Origin: Candidatus Omnitrophota bacterium
GTDB lineage: Bacteria; Ratteibacteria; UBA8468; B48-G9; JAFGKM01
Direction: 5' to 3'
Length of the DNA stretch: 19,440 nucleotides
Assembly (NCBI GenBank): GCA_022704985.1
Contig: JAKJFI010000001.1
Location: forward strand, 1 to 19,440
The notes under the pieces are model-generated. The model had not been told where the DNA came from and did no database searches. It worked only from the letters and a program-made list of their open reading frames with translations. The position numbers and the translations under genes are program-made. Positions 6,481-13,829 of this stretch are shown here, piece by piece. Numbering within the stretch: the first letter of the stretch is position 1; each line of letters begins with the position of its first letter.

Positions 6481-7236
6481 ATGGACGAAAGATTTGAAGT
6501 AGGGTTGAAACTGGCGGAGAAAGCGGGTCATTATCTGCTGGAGAGCCGCAACTGTCCTGAGATATTCAAGGAGATGGATTATGACGTCAAGTTGAAACAG
6601 GATGTTGCAAGTGAAGCGATAATTATAGGAGAGATTGAAAAACTCTTTCCCGAAGACGGATATCTTTCTGAGGAACGCGGAAGGAAAGAGAGCCGGTCGG
6701 GATACGAATGGACTATCGATCCGCTCGATGGCACGGTGAATTATTCGAGGGGTATCCCTCACTGCTGCGTGTCCATCGCATGCGGAAACGCGAATGATGC
6801 GTTCGGGATTGTTCACGACTTTTTCAGGGGAGAAACGTTTATCGGCAGGAAGGGGAAAGGCGCTTTCCTGAACGGAAAAAAAATAAATACGAGCTTGGTA
6901 ACAGAGCTGAAAAATGCTACCATAAGTTTCGGACTGATGAAGGGAAAAGAGGAGATAGGTTCGGGATTTTCCTTGCTTTCGGAAGTTGCGCCGAAGGTAA
7001 AGAAGATACGAGCCATGGGAGCGGCTGCCCTGGACCTGAGTTACGTGGCGGCAGGTAGAATAGACCTGTTTTTTGAGGTAGGTCTTTACCCCTGGGATAC
7101 GGGAGCGGGTAAAACAATCATAACCGAAGCGGGAGGATTGTACCTTGAGTCCATGCGCGGGAAGCAGGTGTTGAGCTGTGCTTCCAATGGAAAACTCAGG
7201 GCGGAGGAATTATGGCGAAATCTGTCAAACACATAG
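6481..7236 (+). CDS. Inositol monophosphatase / FBPase-IMPase family phosphatase
   Basis: 251-aa Mg2+-dependent phosphatase of the SuhB/IMPase superfamily. The metal-binding motifs are in order: LSEERG (62-67), WTIDPLDGTVNY (77-88, with Asp80 and Asp83) and PWDTGAG (204-210, with Asp206) followed by TEAGG. Where IMPases often read 'D.VTEAD', this protein has DVASEA, so the substrate-side region is a little divergent. Members hydrolyse inositol-1-phosphate, fructose-1,6-bisphosphate, PAP or related compounds; the substrate cannot be fixed from sequence. The ribosome-binding site is poor (AGAGAGAAAA). The last 25 nt overlap the histidine kinase gene, indicating one transcript and coupled translation. 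Confidence 0.88.
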   Translation: MDERFEVGLKLAEKAGHYLLESRNCPEIFKEMDYDVKLKQDVASEAIIIGEIEKLFPEDGYLSEERGRKESRSGYEWTIDPLDGTVNYSRGIPHCCVSIACGNANDAFGIVHDFFRGETFIGRKGKGAFLNGKKINTSLVTELKNATISFGLMKGKEEIGSGFSLLSEVAPKVKKIRAMGAAALDLSYVAAGRIDLFFEVGLYPWDTGAGKTIITEAGGLYLESMRGKQVLSCASNGKLRAEELWRNLSNT

Positions 7237-8645
7237 TGGAAGACACCGTCGAAAGTATTGTGAAGCCTGTCAATGAGATAGTTGTCAAGCCAGTTACCAA
7301 TATTGTCGTGAAGCCGGTGGCGAACATGGTGAAGACTCCTGTGACCGGCATCGTTGAAGGTTTCAACTTTATCATGAAGAAGCTGGAGGAAAAGCCGGCG
7401 GAGATGCAGAAAGAAGGTGTTGAGATTGACGGGTTCGTTAACGTATTGCTGGACGAGATGAAGGATGCGGAGCAGGGTATCTTTGCATTATTCAGCGAGA
7501 TGCTATTCATGAATCAGTTCTCAGAGAAGATGGCACAGGTTGAAAACGAAGTGTCGCTGGTCAGCATACTGGGTGAGAGGATAAAGGAATATCTGAAACC
7601 CTATTTTATCAATATATTCCTGTGCAGAGAGGACAAGAAATCATTCCATTTAGCCTACCATTATCCCGCGGAGAAGGAATTCAATCCCGCAGAAGTCAAT
7701 GAGGTTGCGAGGGAGTGTTTCTGCAAGGGGGAGAGCACTATATTTGCAAGCCGCAAGATAGACGGAAAGTTTTTTTCGATTCTTACCGCGCCTCTGAGGA
7801 CTACCCGCGACATGTTCGGGACGGTCGTTGTGGGAAAGAGGGGCAGGAACAAGTTTAGTTCGGAAGATATATCGCTTGCCATCTCTGGAGCGGCCGTGGT
7901 AGGTTATTCCATCAGCAATATGAAGCTGTTGCACAACATAGTCAAGAACGAGCGACTGGTTACGATAGGGGAGACTATCGGCGGGCTCTCGCACGACATA
8001 AAGAATATCCTGACCAGCCTTGAAAGCGGCATTGAGATAATGGATATAGCGGTGCAGAACAACGATGCTGAACTTCTGAGTGAGGGCATGAAGGGAGTTA
8101 AAAAGGGATATGACAGGATGAAAAATCTTGTGCTTTCCATGATTGACTATTCCAAAGAAAGGGAAATCTCCGTATCGCCGACCGACCTTAACAAACTTAT
8201 AGAGGAATCTCTGGTTACCCAGAATGAGGCGGCCGTTGAGAAGAGGGTAAAGATTGTTGAGGAACTGGACAGAAAGATGCCGATTGTTTCCGTTGACCCC
8301 GTAAGGATTGAAAGGATGATTATCAATCTTGTACAGAACGCAATTGGTGCGGTCAGGGAAAAGACCGGTGTGGTGAAGGTGGGAACGAAGTTCCTGCCCC
8401 AGGAAAATGCTGTGAACATATGGGTTGCGGATAACGGGTACGGCATAGCGAAAGAAAATCTTGATAAAATCTTTGACGTTTTCTATTCGACAAAGGGACA
8501 GAAAGGGACAGGATTCGGTCTCGCAATCGTACAGAAGGTTGTTAAGGAGCACGGCGGGATAATCTCCGTCAAGTCCGCCATGAACAAGGGAACGAAATTT
8601 CTGATAAAGATTCCGGTTACGAAACCAGGGGGAGGAAATGGTTAA
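7212..8645 (+). CDS. Soluble GAF-domain sensor histidine kinase
   Basis: 477-aa kinase without predicted membrane segments. Residues 1-50 hold a repeated octapeptide of the IVVKPVTN type. A GAF-like sensor domain covers about 90-235, followed by a HisKA dimerisation domain with phospho-acceptor His261 in GLSHDIKN. The HATPase domain has N-box Asn376 (INLVQNA), G1 ADNGYG (406-411), F-box FDVFYSTK and G2 GTGFGLAI. All catalytic boxes look intact, so it should autophosphorylate and signal to a response regulator, but none is encoded in this window. The start at 7212 has a good GGAGG (about 7203-7207) inside the upstream phosphatase gene. It overlaps the next gene by 8 nt. Confidence 0.92.
   Translation: MAKSVKHIVEDTVESIVKPVNEIVVKPVTNIVVKPVANMVKTPVTGIVEGFNFIMKKLEEKPAEMQKEGVEIDGFVNVLLDEMKDAEQGIFALFSEMLFMNQFSEKMAQVENEVSLVSILGERIKEYLKPYFINIFLCREDKKSFHLAYHYPAEKEFNPAEVNEVARECFCKGESTIFASRKIDGKFFSILTAPLRTTRDMFGTVVVGKRGRNKFSSEDISLAISGAAVVGYSISNMKLLHNIVKNERLVTIGETIGGLSHDIKNILTSLESGIEIMDIAVQNNDAELLSEGMKGVKKGYDRMKNLVLSMIDYSKEREISVSPTDLNKLIEESLVTQNEAAVEKRVKIVEELDRKMPIVSVDPVRIERMIINLVQNAIGAVREKTGVVKVGTKFLPQENAVNIWVADNGYGIAKENLDKIFDVFYSTKGQKGTGFGLAIVQKVVKEHGGIISVKSAMNKGTKFLIKIPVTKPGGGNG
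7257..7355 (+). repeat. 24-nt-period coding repeat (octapeptide repeat) in the kinase N-terminus
   Basis: Residues 16-48 read as near-repeats: a short IVKPVNE, then IVVKPVTN, IVVKPVAN and MVKTPVTG, then IV. The valine/lysine/proline pattern repeats every 8 residues. It may be an amphipathic targeting or oligomerisation segment; I know of no named domain that it matches. Confidence 0.6.
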
Positions 8646-8958
8646 CTTTGAGCAATTCAAGGAGATGGATATACGCATAGGCGAGGTCCTGGAGGTTGAG
8701 GATGTCGCGGGAGCGGACAAACTGTACATCCTCACCGTGAACTTAGGCGACGAGACGAGAAAGATGATTGCCGGGATAAAACCGTGGTACACAAGGGAAG
8801 AACTTGTGGGTAAGAATGTCGTTGTGCTTGCCAATCTTGAGCCCAAGGTGATAAGGGGCTTTGAGAGCAGGGGGATGGTGCTTGCCACCCTGAGCGAAGG
8901 GAAGTTATCGATTCTCACCACGGACAGGCAGACCAAACCCGGCAGTAAAGTATCTTAA
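8638..8958 (+). CDS. Stand-alone tRNA-binding (EMAPII/MetRS-C-terminal-like OB-fold) protein
   Basis: 106-aa protein that matches the tRNA-binding domain fused to the C-terminus of many methionyl-tRNA synthetases (MetRS 'beta' or Trbp111-type). It reads FKEMDIRIGEVLEVEDV, GADKLYILTVNLG, MIAGIKPWYTREELVGKNV and a VLANLEPKVIRGFES segment. The OB-fold usually dimerises and binds the tRNA elbow non-specifically to help aminoacylation. No synthetase domain is present, so it acts alone or in trans. The start at 8638 lies inside the kinase gene and follows GGGGGAGG, so it is translationally coupled. CsaA-like chaperone function is an alternative for small proteins of this fold. Confidence 0.88.
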   Translation: MVNFEQFKEMDIRIGEVLEVEDVAGADKLYILTVNLGDETRKMIAGIKPWYTREELVGKNVVVLANLEPKVIRGFESRGMVLATLSEGKLSILTTDRQTKPGSKVS

Positions 8959-8963
8959 ACAGA

Positions 8964-8982
8964 GCGACATTGGTTTTGTCGC
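8964..8982 (+). terminator. Hairpin after the tRNA-binding gene
   Basis: GCGACA (8964-8969) pairs with TGTCGC (8977-8982) around TTGGTTT. It begins a few bases after the stop codon. Only a weak T-run follows, so termination strength is doubtful. Confidence 0.35.
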
Positions 8983-9026
8983 CGCCATGCGTTTATAGCA
9001 GGTTTCCTTTCTTGCTTCCTTTCATG

Positions 9027-9061
9027 TCGCCCTGCTCTCCGGCGAACTCACTCTTTTTTTT
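9027..9061 (+). terminator. Second candidate terminator between convergent operons
   Basis: TCGCC (9027-9031) pairs with GGCGA (9041-9045), and eight or more T follow from 9054. The spacer between stem and T-run is 8 nt, which weakens it. The T-run overlaps the 3' end of the minus-strand agmatinase gene. Confidence 0.35.
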
Positions 9062-9935
9062 GCGGGGCATGTTGTTCACTTGCTTGCAGGTAGGCGATAA
9101 TTTTGTAGATGAGTTTTGCCGCAAGGAAAGAGGAGCTGGTAAAGCTGTTTGAAGGTGAAAGTTCTACGACGTCAAACCCCGCAATATGTATCTCTTTTCT
9201 GCGAATGAAGGAATTCAAGAAGTTCAAGGTTTCGTACCACAAAAACCCTCCCGGTTCGGGGGTGCCTGTATCGGGCAGTATTGACGGGTCAAGAAAATCC
9301 AGGTCAAAGGAGATGTAGTATGTGCCTGAGGGCAGTAAGTTGTTCAGTTTGTCGCACCACTTTTCCCCCTGCATTTCATGCGCTCGGAGGATTTTAACGT
9401 TATTGGTACCGTCCAGAAAATCCTTTTCTTCCCGGCTGATGCTTCTTATTCCGGCGGAGAAGACCTTGCAACCGAGCTCCGCGACCCTTCTCATAACGCA
9501 TGCATGGCTGAACTTTGTGCCTTCATATTCATCCCGCAGGTCGGCGTGCGCGTCAAAACACAGGACGTTGAGTTCCCCGTAGTTACTCTTGCAACTCTGG
9601 ATAAGCCCCAGAGAAACCGTATGTTCTCCTCCCAGTCCAGCCAGAACCTTTTTTCCCCTGAAATATTTTGAGGACATGCCGGAGATTTTTGTTATCATCG
9701 CGCGCAGGTTTTTATAGGTGGGTTCAACCGGAGGAAGCGTCTTAATTCCGGCAAGATACGGCTCCGCATTCAGCTCTTCATCATATAGTTCGAGGTAACG
9801 GGAGGAGTAAAGAATGCTTTCGGGACCGTTCCCAGTCCCTTTCCGGCAGGATGTCGTAGCTTCGAATGGAATAGGAAGTATAACGAAACGCGCATCCCGC
9901 AAAGGGATGTCCGGAATGCCGAGAAATCTGTGCAT
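9048..9935 (-). CDS. speB: Agmatinase (ureohydrolase family)
   Basis: 295-aa Mn2+ enzyme hydrolysing agmatine to putrescine and urea. The ureohydrolase metal ligands are present: His105 in GLGGEHT; Asp128, His130 and Asp132 in FDAHADLRDEY; Asp211 and Asp213 in SFDLDFLDPS. The downstream PDTGTPEPGG loop is typical of agmatinases and related enzymes. It lies 42 nt after the pyruvoyl-dependent arginine decarboxylase on the same strand, which supplies agmatine; this favours agmatinase over arginase, guanidinobutyrase or formimidoylglutamase. The ribosome-binding site is weak (AGGA some 12 nt upstream). The C-terminus ends in a short charged tail. Confidence 0.92.
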   Translation of the reverse strand: MHRFLGIPDIPLRDARFVILPIPFEATTSCRKGTGNGPESILYSSRYLELYDEELNAEPYLAGIKTLPPVEPTYKNLRAMITKISGMSSKYFRGKKVLAGLGGEHTVSLGLIQSCKSNYGELNVLCFDAHADLRDEYEGTKFSHACVMRRVAELGCKVFSAGIRSISREEKDFLDGTNNVKILRAHEMQGEKWCDKLNNLLPSGTYYISFDLDFLDPSILPDTGTPEPGGFLWYETLNFLNSFIRRKEIHIAGFDVVELSPSNSFTSSSFLAAKLIYKIIAYLQASEQHAPQKKE

Positions 9936-9977
9936 GGTTGCTTTTGTCCTAAGTTCTGCCGGGAGTAAAAAAACAGA

Positions 9978-10526
9978 TTACATAATAAAAACAGCGGCTG
10001 CAATAACGGTAGTCCAGAGACCGTTTTTGTCACCGATGGCAGACTGCGTTATGTTTGTCGTCTTGACTATCCTGTTGGATAACTTCCATATTTCTTTCTT
10101 TTCATCGTAAGAGGAGTCAGGGTCAAATTCTACGCCGATGATTGTCGCAAGCATTGTAGCCGCAAGGTCTTCTGCGTAATCGCCTGCCCTGTCGTCAGTC
10201 TCGCCGAAGCCCGCGTGCTCAGACAGGTATCCGTACTGTGCCCTGTTTTTGGGGATAGCCATGCCCACGGATGAAGTGATAAGTCTGTGCGGTTCGCATG
10301 TGCAGTTTCTGCTTATTACCGTATAAATAATCTGACCGGGCTCCAGCATGGAGAGTCCCGTATTCTTGGAGATGAGTTTGCAGTTAGGCGGGAATATGCT
10401 TGAGATGGAGACCAGATTGAACTGCGCTATACCGGCGTTCCTGAGCGCAAGCTCAAAACTTGTCAGCTTTTCCTTGTCTTTACCCACACCTTTTGTCAAG
10501 AAGACCTTTTTCGGTATCATACCCAT
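9978..10526 (-). CDS. pdaD: Pyruvoyl-dependent arginine decarboxylase
   Basis: 182-aa proenzyme converting arginine to agmatine. The self-cleavage site is within NLVSISSIFPP: Ser42 would end the beta chain, and Ser43 would become the pyruvoyl group of the alpha chain. The downstream GQIIYTVIS, ISRNCTC and EHAGFGETDD segments match this family, which is common in archaea and scattered in bacteria. The start at 10526 has AAAGGAG about 10 nt upstream, located inside the coding end of the radical-SAM gene; the genes overlap by 47 nt in different frames. With the following agmatinase it makes putrescine by the arginine route. Confidence 0.93.
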   Translation of the reverse strand: MGMIPKKVFLTKGVGKDKEKLTSFELALRNAGIAQFNLVSISSIFPPNCKLISKNTGLSMLEPGQIIYTVISRNCTCEPHRLITSSVGMAIPKNRAQYGYLSEHAGFGETDDRAGDYAEDLAATMLATIIGVEFDPDSSYDEKKEIWKLSNRIVKTTNITQSAIGDKNGLWTTVIAAAVFIM

Positions 10527-11553
10527 TTTTATGTTTCTCCTTTGTTAGTAAGCACAAGGGGTCTTCCTCAAGGAAATCCCCCGTAAGGCTGTATGCGAGA
10601 GCGCGACAACCGTAACAATCAATAATTTTACAACAGTTACAGTTTTTTTTCAACAGCAATTTGTTTCTCGATTGTTTCAGGACCTCCGAATTTTCCCATA
10701 TTTCTGCAAGAGAGGATTCTGTCAGGTTGCCTATTTTCAACGGGAACCTTCTGCATGGGAAGACAGTTCCATCGGGCATTACCGCCAGTCCGTCGATACC
10801 GACGATGCAGGGGGCCCCGAAGATACTGAAGTTATTCTTTGAGGTCAGCCGGACCATAAATCCCCTGTATTGGAGGATGTCCTCAATATCCGTTTCAATG
10901 CCCGAACCCTTGCAAAGGACATCCAACACATTTTTCCATTCCGCTGCAGAAACGACGGCTTCTTGCATGGCTCTGCCTGCGCCCCAGGGAATAAACCGTT
11001 CCACGATGAATCCGCTGAAGCCGTATTCCCTTATGAAATCAAATAGTCCGGGTACCTGCCCGGCATTTACCTTAGTGAGCGTGAACATGAGGAATTTTTT
11101 TGTTTTTGGCAGGGAATTCTTGAGCGTTTCGCAGGTGACGATGAATTTTTCATAGGTATTTATGCCCCGGTAAGATTCGTAAGCGTCCTTTTCTACCCCC
11201 TCCGCTGAAATCTTCACGGCCTTCAGGTTCTTTAGCCCACTGAGAAACCCGAGGTTCTTTTCGTTAAGGAAGGAACCGTTTGTTATTATCCCGAGTTCTT
11301 TCACGATTTCAGAACGTGCGGCAAGGAGTGTTATGTCTTTCCAGTCTCTATGCAGGAACGGCTCTCCTCCGGTTATGTCGAGAACGAGTTTCTGTCCCCG
11401 GCTTCTAACGAAGTCAGAGATATTGGAAAATATCTTTTCAAGTTCTCCGAAAGAGAGGTCCCTTTTCGCATTGAATGCATCCTGGTAGCAGTGTCTGCAA
11501 CGCAGATTGCACGCGTCGGTGATATGCCACTGAATGTGAAAAGTCTTTTCCAT
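10480..11553 (-). CDS. Radical SAM protein with SPASM domain, substrate unknown
   Basis: 357-aa iron-sulfur enzyme. The radical-SAM cluster motif is CNLRCRHC (Cys15, Cys19, Cys22), followed by GGEPF (62-66). The C-terminal SPASM/twitch part has CIVGIDGLAVMPDG, VFPCRRFPLKIGN and then a cysteine-rich run (CNCC, CYGC) with a final Cys near EEDPLC, enough for auxiliary clusters. SPASM proteins modify peptides, enzymes or small molecules (for example PqqE-, AhbC/D- or anSME-like). I cannot assign the substrate. The start at 11553 is chosen for its AGGAAAGG ribosome-binding site; a longer frame to 11715 would run through the divergent gene. It overlaps pdaD by 47 nt, so it is the first gene of the polyamine cluster. 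A link to arginine or agmatine chemistry is inference. Confidence 0.88.
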   Translation of the reverse strand: MEKTFHIQWHITDACNLRCRHCYQDAFNAKRDLSFGELEKIFSNISDFVRSRGQKLVLDITGGEPFLHRDWKDITLLAARSEIVKELGIITNGSFLNEKNLGFLSGLKNLKAVKISAEGVEKDAYESYRGINTYEKFIVTCETLKNSLPKTKKFLMFTLTKVNAGQVPGLFDFIREYGFSGFIVERFIPWGAGRAMQEAVVSAAEWKNVLDVLCKGSGIETDIEDILQYRGFMVRLTSKNNFSIFGAPCIVGIDGLAVMPDGTVFPCRRFPLKIGNLTESSLAEIWENSEVLKQSRNKLLLKKNCNCCKIIDCYGCRALAYSLTGDFLEEDPLCLLTKEKHKNGYDTEKGLLDKRCG

Positions 11554-11574
11554 TTTCCTTTCCTGAAATGATAT

Positions 11575-11582
11575 ATTATAAT
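11575..11582. promoter_or_regulatory. Palindromic ATTATAAT serving as divergent -10 candidate
   Basis: ATTATAAT is its own reverse complement, so TATAAT is present on both strands (plus 11577-11582, minus 11580-11575). It sits between the divergent radical-SAM (start 11553, minus) and TIM-barrel (start 11605, plus) genes at suitable distances from both. The -35 regions are poor on both sides. Confidence 0.4.
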
Positions 11583-11604
11583 AAATGGAAACAGGAGTAA
11601 AAAA

Positions 11605-12372
11605 ATGTTCAGAAATATGCCTCTTGGAATATTCAGCGAGGGGACTGAGCTTCGTGAGAAGTTGCGGCTTGCCTTGGTCGGAGGGTTTGAAGGCGTTGAT
11701 ATCGATATCGAGCAAGCAACAGCCCTTGCGGGGAGATATTCTTGTGCTTATGTGAAGGGGATGCTGGACTCCTTCGCTCTAAAGCCGGGTGCGTGGAAAC
11801 TGCCTTTCATGATAGACGCCGAAGAAAAGGTCTACGATGAGGGTATCCAGAAAATTGAGGGATATGCTGAGACAGCAAAGAGGTTGAGCCTTCTGCGCAC
11901 GCTCGCAACGGTCTCATCGGCGGACAGGGCAAAGGAAGACCTTTGCAGGGAAAGACTTGCTTCGGTTGCAAAACTGCTGGCGAGATACGGATGCGCCGTC
12001 GGACTTGACTGCCCCGGAGACTGCGCCGCAAAAATAAAAGAAGCGGGGATAGTGCTGAACGCCCGTTACTGGCATCTTTTCGGGGCAGGTCTGCAGGAAC
12101 TGGAAAAGGTAGAATGGAAGAGGGTTGTCTATGTCATTATAAGTGACGTCGGCGCCGAGGGAGCAGGCAGGTTTCTTCCCGGCGAGACAGGGGTGGTTGA
12201 CCTCGCGGGGTTTTTGAAGGTTCTGGCGGACGCAGGCTATGACGGACCTGTCTCTCCCGAACTGCCGGACAGGAACCTGATGACGTTACCCGAAGAGATG
12301 GCGGTGAGGCTTCTGGGCGGGGGCACCATGCGGGTCTGGAACAGGGTTTTTCCTAAAAAAGAAGAGGGTTAA
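11605..12372 (+). CDS. Xylose isomerase-like TIM-barrel protein (sugar phosphate isomerase/epimerase superfamily)
   Basis: 255-aa protein with the fold signature of AP-endonuclease-2/xylose-isomerase-like barrels: an early GGFEGVDIDIEQ strand and a late LAGFLKVLADAGYDGPVSPEL segment. The superfamily isomerises or epimerises sugars using metal ligands supplied by Glu/Asp/His at barrel strand ends. Here several of these look replaced: GLDCPGDC where a Glu is usual, and YVIISDVG where H-x-x-x-D is usual. Activity is therefore uncertain. The ribosome-binding site is CAGGAGT, well placed before 11605. It is divergent from the radical-SAM gene and overlaps the convergent PHP gene by 20 bp. Its specific substrate is unknown. 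Confidence 0.65.
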   Translation: MFRNMPLGIFSEGTELREKLRLALVGGFEGVDIDIEQATALAGRYSCAYVKGMLDSFALKPGAWKLPFMIDAEEKVYDEGIQKIEGYAETAKRLSLLRTLATVSSADRAKEDLCRERLASVAKLLARYGCAVGLDCPGDCAAKIKEAGIVLNARYWHLFGAGLQELEKVEWKRVVYVIISDVGAEGAGRFLPGETGVVDLAGFLKVLADAGYDGPVSPELPDRNLMTLPEEMAVRLLGGGTMRVWNRVFPKKEEG

Positions 12373-13228
12373 TCCAGGCTTTTCTGTTCTGCTTGTCCGT
12401 TATTTCTATCCGAAGATATTTTTCATCTCCGCGCAGAGTGTATTCCGCATGCTCAATTTCATCTTGCTTGCCCGCGGTAATCCTGCGTCCCGCAGGAGTA
12501 GGCGCAATGAAATCAACCGTCTTTGCCGGTGAAAAATCAAGACTTATCGTTTTCGCGTCCTCTGCTATCTTCAAGTCTTGGACTATAACCCCTGTAGAGG
12601 AATAAAAAAACTCCTTTTTTATAGAAGAGAGCAGGTCGTTCTTTTTACATGAACGGGCTTTCACCATTATGAATGAGGTGGTAAGGTCTTTTTGTGAATG
12701 TGCGTCGTCCGAGGCGAAAGACAGTATTTTTCTTCCAGTCTGCAGGACTCCGTCGAGATGGACCGTCGAGTAACCTTTGCCTGTAAGGTTATGACAGAGG
12801 TGGTTGTATACTTCGAGCCCGGCGTATCCTCGCAGAGCCAAAAGGTCTGCAGTCGTCAGGTTGCTCCAGTAGGGGTGTGCGATTATGGGTATCGCTCCCT
12901 GTCGGTTTACGGCGTTAATAATCTGCTGGCGGGAGAGCCCCTCGGGGTTGATGGGCTTTTTCAGCTCCACCGCAACTATGTGCGTATAGCCGGTATTCAA
13001 TTCAGCGCCCTGCAAAAGGGTAAGACCATGAGCACCTTTTGTTTTAGTTATGCTGTTATGGTCGGTGACGCACAGGAAATCGTAACCTGCTTTTTTGTAG
13101 AACCGGCAGATCTCTTCGAGTGAAAACTGTCCGTCCGAATTCGTCGTGTGGAGATGCAGATTGCCCTTGTACCAGTTCCCTTTTTCCGAAAATGGATTGC
13201 GAAAATCCGCAATTTTTTCCCGCTTCAT
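12353..13228 (-). CDS. PHP-domain metal-dependent phosphoesterase
   Basis: 291-aa protein. PHP metal-ligand motifs are in order: NLHLHTTNSDG (His25, His27, Asp32), VTDHNS (Asp56, His57), QGAE (Glu76), IAHPYW (His118), and a later SDDAHS. The last 75 or so residues form a separate beta-rich tail, seen in other PHP phosphoesterases of the TrpH/YciV-like group. Likely reactions are hydrolysis of phosphate mono- or diesters in nucleotides or sugars; the substrate is not evident. The start ATG overlaps the TGA stop of the thioredoxin gene (ATGA, 13225-13228), so translation is coupled and no Shine-Dalgarno is needed. Its 3' end overlaps the convergent TIM-barrel gene by 20 bp. Confidence 0.85.
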   Translation of the reverse strand: MKREKIADFRNPFSEKGNWYKGNLHLHTTNSDGQFSLEEICRFYKKAGYDFLCVTDHNSITKTKGAHGLTLLQGAELNTGYTHIVAVELKKPINPEGLSRQQIINAVNRQGAIPIIAHPYWSNLTTADLLALRGYAGLEVYNHLCHNLTGKGYSTVHLDGVLQTGRKILSFASDDAHSQKDLTTSFIMVKARSCKKNDLLSSIKKEFFYSSTGVIVQDLKIAEDAKTISLDFSPAKTVDFIAPTPAGRRITAGKQDEIEHAEYTLRGDEKYLRIEITDKQNRKAWINPLLF

Positions 13229-13698
13229 AGGAGGCTATCCGTGTTTTTTATAAGGTTTTTTTCTGATATCATGCCCGGCTGGTTATATCTGATGTTGCCT
13301 TTCCTGTCAATGATGACTGTCGTAGGAATAAACCTGGTTGCGCCGTAAAGGGATTCTATTTTTCCGTCGCTCATGCATAACGGATAGGTTATATTGTGTT
13401 CCGCCGCCACCTTTTTCACATCCTCAAGGGTGCTTCCGACAGCGATTCCTATTATTACGATATCTTTTGAGCGGTAGGAGTTATAAAAATTTACGAAATC
13501 AGGAAGCTCTTGTTTGCAGGGCGGGCACCATGTCGCCCAGAAATTTATTATCACCGCCTTTCCCGCGTAATCGGAAAGCTTGACTGTATTTCCCTTTATA
13601 TCCTGAAGCGTAAAATCCGGCGCTTTTTTCATCTCCGCTTTCGAGCATGCCGTGAACAGGAATACACAACAAATGAATGCCAGAATGTTTCTTGTCAT
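13225..13698 (-). CDS. TlpA/ResA-like thioredoxin lipoprotein
   Basis: 157-aa envelope thiol-disulfide protein. The start at 13698 is preceded by AAAGGAG at good spacing, and it gives a signal peptide MTRNILAFICCVFLFTAC with a lipobox-like end at Cys18 (the -3 residue is Phe, slightly atypical). A longer frame to 13833 has no signal-like N-terminus. The thioredoxin fold follows: APDFTLQDIKG, INFWATWCPPC (redox Cys58 and Cys61) and the cis-proline region FIPTTV. ResA/TlpA proteins reduce cytochrome c apoproteins or other exported proteins. No CcdA/DsbD partner lies in this window. It is translationally coupled to the PHP gene and follows the phosphomannomutase gene after 131 bp in which I see no convincing promoter. 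Confidence 0.9.
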   Translation of the reverse strand: MTRNILAFICCVFLFTACSKAEMKKAPDFTLQDIKGNTVKLSDYAGKAVIINFWATWCPPCKQELPDFVNFYNSYRSKDIVIIGIAVGSTLEDVKKVAAEHNITYPLCMSDGKIESLYGATRFIPTTVIIDRKGNIRYNQPGMISEKNLIKNTDSLL

Positions 13699-13829
13699 TC
13701 TTCTCTCCTTTGCCGCCAGGCTCGAGAGGCTTTTCTCTGTCGAGCTTATGAGATATAACGCAACATTTCTTGTGAACGTCCCGCTATGAACAATGGTCTT
13801 CACACCCTTAGCTGAGCTTCTTGTCCACA

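Noticed and set aside
7650..8936. Minus-strand 428-aa open frame
   Set aside because: It is opposite the histidine kinase and tRNA-binding genes, whose domains are unambiguous; its translation shows no recognisable domain.
11554..11715. N-terminal extension of the radical-SAM frame
   Set aside because: It overlaps the divergent TIM-barrel gene and its promoter; AGGAAAGG supports the start at 11553.
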